Below are positions 1-5,268 of a stretch of DNA of 6,133 bases, piece after piece. Positions within the stretch are counted from its first letter, which is position 1. Each line of letters begins with the position of its first letter. Below the pieces are notes generated by a model. The model worked only from the letters and a program-made list of their open reading frames with translations, did no database searches and had not been told where the DNA came from. Origin of the DNA: an uncultured Nitrospina sp. (GTDB lineage Bacteria > Nitrospinota > Nitrospinia > Nitrospinales > VA-1); contig CATMOP010000131.1 of NCBI GenBank assembly GCA_950072225.1, forward strand, positions 1 to 6,133, in the 5' to 3' direction. A program made the translations under genes and the position numbers.

Positions 1-227
1 TTGGCTAGTTTTTCTGTTTCAGCTTCATTCCTGGGAGCCACGTTTCCTGCAACAATCTGGACGGTGCAGGCGGTGCAAAGAGCCCGGCCCCGACAGTTCA
101 GGATTTTATGAATATGGGCGTAAACACTGAATTTATTGCGGATAGCTGCTTTCCGCAGGTTTTCTCCAGGCTCGACCTGAATGGTACGATTTTCTCTCTC
201 AAAATGAACTTTTAGCATAGTGGACAT
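1..227 (-). CDS. [2Fe-2S] ferredoxin, partial (C-terminus beyond the left edge)
   Basis: This is the first ~75 residues of a small electron carrier; the rest lies outside the window. Counting from the ATG at 227, the protein begins MSTMLKVHFE. A short beta-rich stretch is followed by C45-x5-C51-x2-C54 in the context NCRGRALCTACTV. Three closely spaced Cys with Gly and Ala between them, just before a V-x-V/I-x-x-G strand, is the cluster-binding loop of plant/adrenodoxin-type ferredoxins. The CX5CX2C spacing is the adrenodoxin-like variant. The fourth Cys ligand is expected about 30-40 residues later, off the edge. A second in-frame ATG at 218 is an equally possible start, and neither has a clear Shine-Dalgarno sequence. 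The gene lies 247 bases downstream of the Cys-rich gene, so it may have its own promoter (see the inverted repeat at 287-302). The fold is fairly certain; the redox partner cannot be inferred. Confidence 0.8.
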   Translation of the reverse strand, partial: MSTMLKVHFERENRTIQVEPGENLRKAAIRNKFSVYAHIHKILNCRGRALCTACTVQIVAGNVAPRNEAETEKLA

Positions 228-474
228 CCGGGGATTTTAACGGGATTTCTATTTATTCGATAATCTTCTCTAAGGTAATTCGCAGACCCTTATTTATAAG
301 GGCCGCTCTTGACCAAAAGCAGTTTTCGGAGATGATCTTAAGTTTCCCGAATCATACCGGACTCGAACCCGGATTCAAAATTATTTTCTCCCACCCGGTG
401 CCCTCTAGCGAGGGAGGCGACTGGACAAGAGCTCTTCAGGCCGAGAACCTTATTGCAAGCAGGAAAAGCTCTTG
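228..474. other. Intergenic region between Cys-rich gene and ferredoxin; small hairpins only
   Basis: I find no supportable gene on either strand. On the minus strand, just past the stop codon of the Cys-rich gene, a weak GCAAG/CTTGC stem (about 454-474) has no U-tract, so it is a poor terminator. Around 395-420 there is a CCCTC-GCTA-GAGGG hairpin on the minus strand. It overlaps an alternative CTCCC/GGGAG pairing, so the two folds exclude each other. A 10-base palindrome, AAGAGCTCTT, lies near 428-437. The inverted repeat at 287-302 is listed separately. The region could be the leader of the ferredoxin gene, but I recognise no riboswitch family in it. Confidence 0.5.
287..302. repeat. Inverted repeat upstream of ferredoxin, possible operator
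   Basis: CCCTTAT and ATAAGGG form perfect 7-base arms around a 2-base centre, 60 bases upstream of the ferredoxin ATG. On the minus strand the repeat contains TATAAAT, which resembles a -10 box, but no good -35 lies at the right distance. It could be a regulator binding site over the ferredoxin promoter. That role is inferred from position and symmetry only. Confidence 0.35.
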
Positions 475-804
475 CTAGTTGCAGGCTTCAATTTGGATGA
501 AATTTCTCAATTGGCCTTTGCCCCAATACCCGTAAAACGCGCTTCCTGCAGTGGTGCAGGAGGTGGTTGTGTGGACAACCTGTTTTTGTCCGGCATCCCC
601 TTTTAACACTCCTACCTGTGAATAGGGTGGGATGCAACCTCCGCAATTGGCACAATAAGTGGAATAGCGTTTGCACAGCTTGTGCAGGCAGGGCTCACAA
701 ACGACGGGGTCGAACAGATAAATTTCTTCCCCCAGATATTCGATCATCGTGGGTGCAGTATTTACCCGTGTTCCACATTCCTGACAAACCGGGGATGGAT
801 TCAT
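475..804 (-). CDS. Small cysteine-rich protein, probable zinc-ribbon, function unknown
   Basis: A 109-residue soluble protein with ten cysteines: C7-x2-C10 (followed by G, as in zinc knuckles), C36-x2-C39, C44, C51-x2-C54-x2-C57, C83 and C108. Paired CxxC motifs of this kind normally bind zinc, so two zinc sites are likely. The middle part (P60 to T82) has no cysteines. A distinctive H78-T-T-T-S-C83 stretch and an aromatic FYGYWGKG segment (90-97) follow. No signal peptide or membrane helix is visible. I do not recognise the family. The gene begins 50 bases after the mreB stop on the same strand, so it is probably co-transcribed with mreB. The ATG at 804 has no good Shine-Dalgarno sequence, but a stop lies four codons upstream in frame (with only a CTG between), so the start can hardly move. 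The cysteine pattern makes it very likely a real gene. A role in metal binding or as a regulatory partner is inference. Confidence 0.7.
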   Translation of the reverse strand: MNPSPVCQECGTRVNTAPTMIEYLGEEIYLFDPVVCEPCLHKLCKRYSTYCANCGGCIPPYSQVGVLKGDAGQKQVVHTTTSCTTAGSAFYGYWGKGQLRNFIQIEACN

Positions 805-854
805 AAATGCCAGTTAATTTTTGGGGAGCGATGGAAAATTGTACCTCAACCGGG

Positions 855-1889
855 TTAGTTGATACAGACTTTTTTCATATTGGGGAAGTCATCAAGAATC
901 GCTCCGGCACCTTTGACAATACTGAGGAGGGGGTCTTCGGGAATAAAGACTTTCAGGGTAGTTTTTTCTTCGATCATTTTATCCAGTCCGCGGAGGAGGG
1001 CACCACCTCCGGTGAGGTAGATGCCATTGGAGTGAATATCAGAAGAAAGTTCCGGCGGGATTTTTTCCAGGGCGCGCATGATGACAGCGATGATAGTAGT
1101 CAGCGGTTCTTTCAGTGCTTCACGGATTTCCTCATCGCTTATGGTGATAGACATGGGGACGCCGGTTTTAACATTCAATCCTTTGACTTCAGTAGTCAGG
1201 GTCCCCGCTTGCGGAAAGGCACTGCCGATTTCCTTTTTAGCGCGTTCGCCTTCGAATACGCCGATATTTAGATGGTGCTGCAGTCGCATATAGCGGACGA
1301 TGGATTCATCAATTTCGTCTCCCGCAACGCGTACGGATTCTCCGTAAGCGATAGCGGACAGGGAAATGACTGCTACATCGGTAGTGCCGCCGCCAATGTC
1401 GATAATCATGTTTCCTTCAGGCCGGTGTACGGGAATGCCAACGCCGATTGCGGCGGCCATAGGTTCCTCCACCAGATGGACTTCCCGGATTCCCGCCATG
1501 ATGGAAGCGTCGATCACTGCTTTTTTTTCCACTTGGGTAATGCAGGTCGGTACCCCGATAACCATGCGGGGTTTAAAGAATCGGTATTGGTTCAGCACTT
1601 TTTTTAGAAAATACTGAATCATCCGGTTGGTCACATCAAAGTCGGCGATGACTCCGTCTTTAATAGGGCGGATGGTGTTGACCCGGGAATGGGTCCGGCC
1701 ACACATTTTTTTTGCTTCTAGTCCAACCGCTTCAATTGAGTTGTCATCCACGCTTATTGCGACAACGGATGGTTCGTTCAGCACAATCCCCTTTTCGGTA
1801 ATGTAAATCAGGGTGTTTGCCGTTCCCAAATCCATAGCCAGATCGGTAGAGAACCCGCTGAAAATACTGTTGAATGATTTTTCTATCAT
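855..1889 (-). CDS. mreB: MreB, rod-shape-determining actin homologue
   Basis: A 344-residue bacterial actin, close to the usual ~345. It polymerises with ATP into membrane-bound antiparallel filaments that guide the peptidoglycan elongation machinery. All nucleotide-binding motifs are intact: phosphate-1 loop DLGTANT (20-26), phosphate-2 loop DIGGGTTD (164-171), connecting motif VEEPMAAAIG (140-149) with the catalytic-type Glu, and adenosine motif TGGGALLRGL (293-302). The N-terminal MIEKSFNSIF fits the short membrane-binding segment seen before the actin fold in Gram-negative MreB. The start codon overlaps the stop of the upstream GAF/GGDEF gene (ATGA, 1886-1889), which implies translational coupling. 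mreC and mreD, which follow mreB in most genomes, are not here; a Cys-rich gene and a ferredoxin follow instead. Family assignment is very secure. Whether this is the only MreB of the cell or an extra paralogue cannot be told from this window. Confidence 0.97.
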   Translation of the reverse strand: MIEKSFNSIFSGFSTDLAMDLGTANTLIYITEKGIVLNEPSVVAISVDDNSIEAVGLEAKKMCGRTHSRVNTIRPIKDGVIADFDVTNRMIQYFLKKVLNQYRFFKPRMVIGVPTCITQVEKKAVIDASIMAGIREVHLVEEPMAAAIGVGIPVHRPEGNMIIDIGGGTTDVAVISLSAIAYGESVRVAGDEIDESIVRYMRLQHHLNIGVFEGERAKKEIGSAFPQAGTLTTEVKGLNVKTGVPMSITISDEEIREALKEPLTTIIAVIMRALEKIPPELSSDIHSNGIYLTGGGALLRGLDKMIEEKTTLKVFIPEDPLLSIVKGAGAILDDFPNMKKVCIN

Positions 1890-3310
1890 GCCATCACTTT
1901 CGTTTTCTGGGCCAACCGGATGCGTGATTGGTTAATGAGGCTGAACAGTTCTTTCCCATCCCTGGGATAGACAGAAAGTCCCCATTGAGTTTGGGCCTCC
2001 ATGGAAGCTCCGTTGATATTAAGCGGTTTGTGTTCAAGCAGGTGTTTCAGTTTCGATATCAAGCGTTCCACCTCTTTCTGGCCTTGATCCATAAGCATGA
2101 TCAGGAAACAGGTTTCCGACAAGCGGAAAATAAATTTGGGGGATGGAATCAATTTTGAGAACAGGGCCATCAATTGTTTAAGGTAGGCGTCGCCCCGGTC
2201 TACACCGTGGATTTCATAAAGTTCCGTAAGGTTGGTGATGTGGAAAGTAAGAAAAAATACGGTACGGTTGGGCTGAAACACTTCTTCCGATACCGCAAGA
2301 TTATGTTCCGTCAAAAACCGGTGATTGGGAACCCCGGTGACAGGGTCCAAGTTTTTGTCATAGACCCAGCGGTCTTTAGTATCTGTGCAGAACAGGGCGG
2401 AAGCGGCGGCGGAAACAACCAGTGCCAGTTTGTCCAGATCGGTTTGGGTCACTCCATCGGGTTCTGAGGAACCGACCATAAGGACTCCGTAAAGGGTGTC
2501 GTTGAGTTGAATGGGCAGAGTAGCAACGCATTGCAGGTCTTCAGATTTTTCCTCCTCGGAAAACACAACCGTTTTCCGGCCTTCATGAATCTGCATAAGA
2601 AGGGGCGACCTGTTTTTTGCACAGGAACCCACCAGCCCCTTGCCAAAAAACACCCTGATTTCAGAAACGTCATGAGCAAAACCTCTATGGCCGATAATTC
2701 GTCCTTCCTGCTGGTTTTCTTCGAACCAAACTGTGGCGATGGCAGTGCAGGGAATCAGAGATGAGGGGATCTGCGTCAGCCGGTCGGCAACGGATGACCG
2801 GTCAGGTGATTCTGCGAGAAACCGGCAGTAGGAATTGATCTCCTGCAAAAACGGCTGGGGAGATAGTTTTTCAGAATTGTCTGGGTTCTCGGGTTGTAGG
2901 TTCCATGCAATCTGTAGAGCAAATTCAGTCAGTATTTTCTGCAGTTTGATGGAGAACTGGTACCGTTTCTTGGAATCTACTACCAGAACTGCTACCTGAT
3001 TCCCATAAATTACAGGAAGGGCAATAAAATTTTTCAGTTCCTCATTTTTCTTGTAGAGGCCGAGAAAACGTGTGTTCTGGTCAAAATTTTCAATCAACTG
3101 AGATTTGCGGGTTTGTGCGGCCACACCTATGGGGCCTTTGCCAACAGGGATTTTTGCCCTCGGGTTCAAATTGTTGCTGAGGGAAAAATATTCGCGCATG
3201 GCTAAGGTTTCCCCTCCAGGCTCCATCGTAAACAGGGCCACGGTGTAGGCGCCGGCAACATTTCCGATCAGTTCAATGAGATGCCCCAAAATGGGCTTGG
3301 CTGGAGTCAT
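1886..3310 (-). CDS. GAF-GAF protein with degenerate GGDEF domain
   Basis: A 474-residue soluble sensory protein. The first GAF-like domain spans about 5-137 (GKGPIGVAAQT at 58-67, then FIALPVIYGNQVAVLVVDS). The second spans about 155-308 (GKGLVGSCAKN at 223-233, then VATLPIQLNDTLYGVLMVGS). The C-terminal part (about 318-470) is a GGDEF fold: it starts with DPVTGVPNHRFL (322-333), matching the DxLTGLxNRR entry motif, and keeps the GDAYLKQL helix. The catalytic residues are lost. The GGDEF signature reads SETCF (398-402) and the metal-binding DxD-type motif reads HIT (357-359). It should therefore not make c-di-GMP; it may instead bind a nucleotide or a partner protein. No membrane segment or signal peptide is seen. 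It lies 23 bases after the PilZ gene and overlaps mreB by 4 bases. I infer a sensory or scaffolding role for MreB, co-expressed in near-fixed ratio. Domain calls are by eye; GAF ligands cannot be predicted. Confidence 0.88.
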   Translation of the reverse strand: MTPAKPILGHLIELIGNVAGAYTVALFTMEPGGETLAMREYFSLSNNLNPRAKIPVGKGPIGVAAQTRKSQLIENFDQNTRFLGLYKKNEELKNFIALPVIYGNQVAVLVVDSKKRYQFSIKLQKILTEFALQIAWNLQPENPDNSEKLSPQPFLQEINSYCRFLAESPDRSSVADRLTQIPSSLIPCTAIATVWFEENQQEGRIIGHRGFAHDVSEIRVFFGKGLVGSCAKNRSPLLMQIHEGRKTVVFSEEEKSEDLQCVATLPIQLNDTLYGVLMVGSSEPDGVTQTDLDKLALVVSAAASALFCTDTKDRWVYDKNLDPVTGVPNHRFLTEHNLAVSEEVFQPNRTVFFLTFHITNLTELYEIHGVDRGDAYLKQLMALFSKLIPSPKFIFRLSETCFLIMLMDQGQKEVERLISKLKHLLEHKPLNINGASMEAQTQWGLSVYPRDGKELFSLINQSRIRLAQKTKVMA

Positions 3311-3333
3311 AATCTCTGCTTTACAGGCTTTGG

Positions 3334-3780
3334 CTATTTGCCTCTTTTCCTCAGCATATCCTTATAATCTTTTACCGCCTCTTTGCTGACCGCAATGGCG
3401 ACGACTTCGTATTCCGGGATTGTGCCGGATTTTATTTCCTGGACCCGCACAGCCTGGCAATCGATTATTTTTTTCTCTCCGGTCGAGGGCACTCTAAAAG
3501 AAACACGTAAAATATCCCCTTCGATGACGGTCCCTTTTATGGAAAAAACCAAACCGTTGACCGACATTTCCAGAATGATGATTTTGTGAAGTGTGAAAAA
3601 GAACTCTTTTTCCCGTTCAATTTCCACGTTCCCGGCAATTTTGACCTTGGCCCTTTTGCCTTGCCTTTTTCCGAGATCGTCATCATATTTTGATTGGATC
3701 AACGCATCAAGGTTTTTCCGAATCTTAAGAAGGTCTTCCGTCGGCAGGCTCTCGAGAGAAGCCATGATTTTTTCTATCAT
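3334..3780 (-). CDS. PilZ-domain protein, probable c-di-GMP receptor
   Basis: A 148-residue cytoplasmic protein. Residues 1-36 are predicted helical and charged (MIEKIMASLESLPTEDLLKI). The rest is a beta-rich PilZ domain. It carries the RxxxR motif at R39-Q-G-K-R43 and, about 30 residues later, E71-M-S-V-N-G76, which matches (D/N)xSxxG except for Glu at the first place. Both are the known c-di-GMP contacts of PilZ proteins, so binding is likely but may be weakened by that change. A strand-rich stretch follows (GDILRVSFRVP, then DCQAVRVQEI) and a basic C-terminal helix ends the protein (KDYKDMLRKRGK). It is the first gene of the minus-strand operon, preceded by a TTGACA promoter and a hairpin-bearing leader, and is followed after 23 bases by the GAF/GGDEF gene. 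The start at 3780 lacks a strong Shine-Dalgarno sequence; Met6 is an alternative. I infer that it reads c-di-GMP for the MreB cluster. Confidence 0.85.
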   Translation of the reverse strand: MIEKIMASLESLPTEDLLKIRKNLDALIQSKYDDDLGKRQGKRAKVKIAGNVEIEREKEFFFTLHKIIILEMSVNGLVFSIKGTVIEGDILRVSFRVPSTGEKKIIDCQAVRVQEIKSGTIPEYEVVAIAVSKEAVKDYKDMLRKRGK

Positions 3781-3829
3781 GGTGAAGCAATCGGGGAGAA
3801 TCCAGGAAACAAAAACATTTGAGAAGAGG

Positions 3830-3848
3830 CCGAAAATCCTATTTTCGG
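3830..3848. repeat. Perfect inverted repeat in the PilZ operon leader
   Basis: CCGAAAAT, three loop bases, then ATTTTCGG: 8-base perfect arms. It lies directly at the predicted transcription start of the minus-strand operon (near 3854). It is not followed by a U-tract in the direction of transcription, so it is not a terminator. It may be an operator for a dimeric regulator, or a 5' hairpin that stabilises the mRNA or controls its translation. The choice between these is inference. Confidence 0.5.
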
Positions 3849-3860
3849 ACTCAAAAATGC

Positions 3861-3889
3861 ATCTTATAGTGAGGGGGGATGGCTGTCAA
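3861..3889 (-). promoter_or_regulatory. Sigma70-like promoter of the PilZ-GAF/GGDEF-mreB operon
   Basis: On the minus strand a perfect -35 TTGACA (3884-3889) is followed after 17 bases by TAAGAT (3861-3866), a 4/6 match to the -10 consensus. An overlapping TATAAG gives a shorter 15-base spacer. Transcription would begin near 3854, leaving a leader of about 74 bases before the PilZ ATG. It is arranged back to back with the tRNA promoter, with the two -35 boxes about 60 bases apart. Confidence 0.6.
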
Positions 3890-3948
3890 TCATTTTAAAA
3901 TCAATCTGTTCAATATTTTGCATGCGAAATACCGGAAAACAAAATCGC

Positions 3949-3977
3949 TTGACAGGCATGATGCCCGTTTATATACT
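3949..3977 (+). promoter_or_regulatory. Near-consensus sigma70 promoter of the tRNA-Val/tRNA-Asp operon
   Basis: TTGACA (3949-3954), a 17-base spacer and TATACT (3972-3977) match the housekeeping promoter consensus at 11 of 12 positions, as expected for a stable-RNA operon. The spacer holds an 11-base perfect inverted repeat, GGCATGATGCC (3955-3965), immediately after the -35 box. Transcription should start near 3984. Confidence 0.85.
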
Positions 3978-3983
3978 CCCATC

Positions 3984-4122
3984 CTCATTATTGGAAAGAA
4001 GAAACCCTTCTTGATATTGAAGTGAGGGCAGAGAACCTCTGCGGGTAATAAGCCATGTTTTTTTGGCCAGCAAAGAGTTGTTTCGGCTCAACGAGTCTAT
4101 ACACGTTGGACCCATGCCGAAT
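3984..4122 (+). other. Structured 5' leader of the tRNA transcript
   Basis: About 139 bases between the predicted transcription start and tRNA-Val hold three short perfect hairpins: AAGAA-ACCC-TTCTT (3999-4012), GCAGAG-AAC-CTCTGC (4028-4042) and CCCAT-GCCGA-ATGGG (4111-4125). The last uses the first three bases of tRNA-Val and so competes with its acceptor stem. The leader is presumably removed by RNase P and other nucleases. I see no known small RNA in it. A 25-codon ORF (4055-4132) runs into the tRNA but has no Shine-Dalgarno sequence. Confidence 0.55.
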
Positions 4123-4198
4123 GGGCGGGTAGCTCAGCTGGGAGAGCACCGGCCTTACAAGCCGGGGGTCACAGGTTCGAGCCCTGTTCCGCCTACCA
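4123..4198 (+). tRNA. tRNA-Val (anticodon UAC)
   Basis: A complete 76-base cloverleaf with encoded CCA. The acceptor GGGCGGG pairs with TCCGCCT (G-U at both ends). The D-arm is GCTC/GAGC. The anticodon stem CCGGC/GCCGG encloses loop CTTACAA with anticodon TAC at 4156-4158. The T-arm is ACAGG-TTCGAGC-CCTGT and the discriminator base is A. It reads GUA and, by wobble, other valine codons. It is the first tRNA of a two-tRNA transcript, 16 bases before tRNA-Asp. Confidence 0.97.
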
Positions 4199-4214
4199 TT
4201 TACCAGACGACCGC

Positions 4215-4291
<77 letters not shown>

Positions 4292-4301
4292 CTAATAGCA
4301 G

Positions 4302-4346
4302 GGGCTTGAGGCGCATTGCGCTTCAAGCCCTTTGTTGTTTGTCTTT
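4302..4346 (+). terminator. Rho-independent terminator of the tRNA operon
   Basis: GGGCTTGAGGCGC, loop ATT, then GCGCTTCAAGCCC (4302-4330) form a 13-pair stem with one G-U wobble. A T-rich tail (TTTGTTGTTTGTCTTT) follows. It sits 10 bases after the CCA of tRNA-Asp. Confidence 0.92.
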
Positions 4347-5020
4347 CCAGTCCCATAATAGTCCCACTTTTTGCAGGAAATCAGGCCCTTGAGGGCAGGG
4401 TGGCCTCTCCCAATACTTTTCTTTTTTTGGTGTGGAACTGTCCCTGCGCAGAGACTTTAGGGTTGATGGAGGTTGCTGTTTGGTCTTTGATGTTTATTTT
4501 CCAAGTGGACATCCCTCATACCATTTATTGACCAGCCTTTCTGTCACCTGCGGGGCTTCTTCGAGGTCCTACTCTTTGGCTACCCTTGCGATTTTCGTTT
4601 TCAACACTTAAATTTGTCTTCCTTCTGTCTTCACCTTTTTCACCTGCCTCTTCTCTTCTGTCGCGTCCTCTTTTTACCTGTCCCATTTATTCTCCTCCTT
4701 CACACCATTTATGAGCTTTCTTCTTCCTTTTTCCCTTTCCCACCTGGAAAATAATATATGCCGATTTATCAAACTACTCTGATGCTGTTCAATCTCTCCG
4801 AGTGGGGGCGGTCACATTCAGTCAAAAATGTGGGGCGACCTGCTGATTTCGAAGAAGGTGGCACGATTTTGGAGGCTTTTATTCTCAATGCTTTATAGTG
4901 GGCATCCGTTGTTGAACTGTCCCGCAACGTGCTAAGACATTCCATGATTTCGAATAAAATCAGCACAAAATTTATATAAATAGCCTCACCCTATCTCCCA
5001 GATCACTTAATCACCTTTCA
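4347..5020. other. Gene-poor region beside the tRNAs, strongly pyrimidine-rich in part
   Basis: I find no convincing gene here. The plus strand from about 4614 to 4747 is mostly C and T, with few G. AGTCCCA occurs twice near 4348-4366, separated by 4 bases. An imperfect 17-base direct repeat (15 of 17 identical) lies at 4512-4528 and 4696-4712, both ending CCATTTAT, with a third CCATTTAT at 4683-4690. Minus-strand reading frames between about 4350 and 4700 contain protein-like stretches (for example VLKTKIARVAKE and DLEEAPQVTERLV) broken by stops, as in a decayed gene, but I cannot name the parent family. Open frames on both strands around 4758-4966 are short and lack Shine-Dalgarno sequences. 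A position just after tRNA genes is typical of old integration sites, but I see no integrase gene and no repeat of the tRNA 3' end. Confidence 0.5.
4525..4686 (-). CDS. Possible 53-residue basic peptide with ideal ribosome binding site
   Basis: This ORF starts MGQVKRGRDRREEAGEK and is rich in Arg, Lys and Glu. A textbook Shine-Dalgarno AAGGAGG (4694-4700 on the minus strand) precedes the ATG by 7 bases, better than any other gene on this strand. Against it: the whole strand is purine-rich here, so both the Shine-Dalgarno sequence and the charged composition could be by-products. No domain is recognisable and no promoter was found. It may be the start of a decayed longer gene, since protein-like stretches continue in another frame downstream. 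Confidence 0.22.
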   Translation of the reverse strand: MGQVKRGRDRREEAGEKGEDRRKTNLSVENENRKGSQRVGPRRSPAGDRKAGQ

Positions 5021-5048
5021 TTGGCGGATTTTTAGAAGCAACTATAAT
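5021..5048 (+). promoter_or_regulatory. Candidate promoter of the secreted-protein gene
   Basis: TTGGCG (5021-5026), a 16-base spacer and a perfect TATAAT (5043-5048). Transcription would start near 5055, giving a leader of about 214 bases before the ATG at 5269. That leader contains a GCAAT/ATTGC hairpin near 5107-5123 and is AT-rich. The -35 match is only moderate, and a nearer promoter cannot be excluded. Confidence 0.4.
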
Positions 5049-5268
5049 GATCCATTTGTAAGTTTTTTAAGTTTTAGTGCTAGTTAAAAACAATAACTTA
5101 TGGAGGCAATCCAGATTATTGCGCTTTATATATTTGTAAATATTTCCGATAGGTTGTTTTTTAGCTATGACAGACTGGGGTTGCACATCCTGTTCTATAG
5201 GTATTGGAATATTAAGGGGTTGCCTGAACCTAGTTTTGAAATATGAAGTCAAAAAGGAGATTTTTGAA

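Noticed and set aside
345..375. A GGTTCGAGTCC-like T-arm on the minus strand suggested a tRNA
   Set aside because: The presumed T-stem has mismatches at two of five pairs, and no acceptor, D-arm or anticodon arm can be built around it.
395..440. GC-rich hairpins suggesting a riboswitch before the ferredoxin
   Set aside because: I compared it mentally with cobalamin, glycine, TPP and c-di-GMP riboswitch cores; none of their conserved elements is present.
807..1607. Plus-strand open frames of 154 and 111 codons opposite mreB
   Set aside because: They lie wholly opposite a certain mreB, lack ribosome sites and show no family resemblance; they are shadows of its codon pattern.
4331..4370. An integrase gene end or attachment site right after the tRNA terminator
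   Set aside because: No integrase motif can be read in any frame and no copy of the tRNA 3' end occurs later in the window.
4545..4746. CACCTG at about 100-base intervals (4545, 4641, 4741) as a CRISPR-like or iteron array
   Set aside because: Only six bases are shared, flanks differ, and a hexamer in C/T-rich DNA recurs by chance.
4758..4904. A 48-codon plus-strand frame beginning MPIYQTTLML
   Set aside because: No Shine-Dalgarno sequence and no recognisable domain; it overlaps the equally weak minus-strand frame.
4769..4966. A 65-codon minus-strand frame
   Set aside because: It starts with GTG, has no Shine-Dalgarno sequence, and the opposite strand is about equally open. No motif is recognisable.
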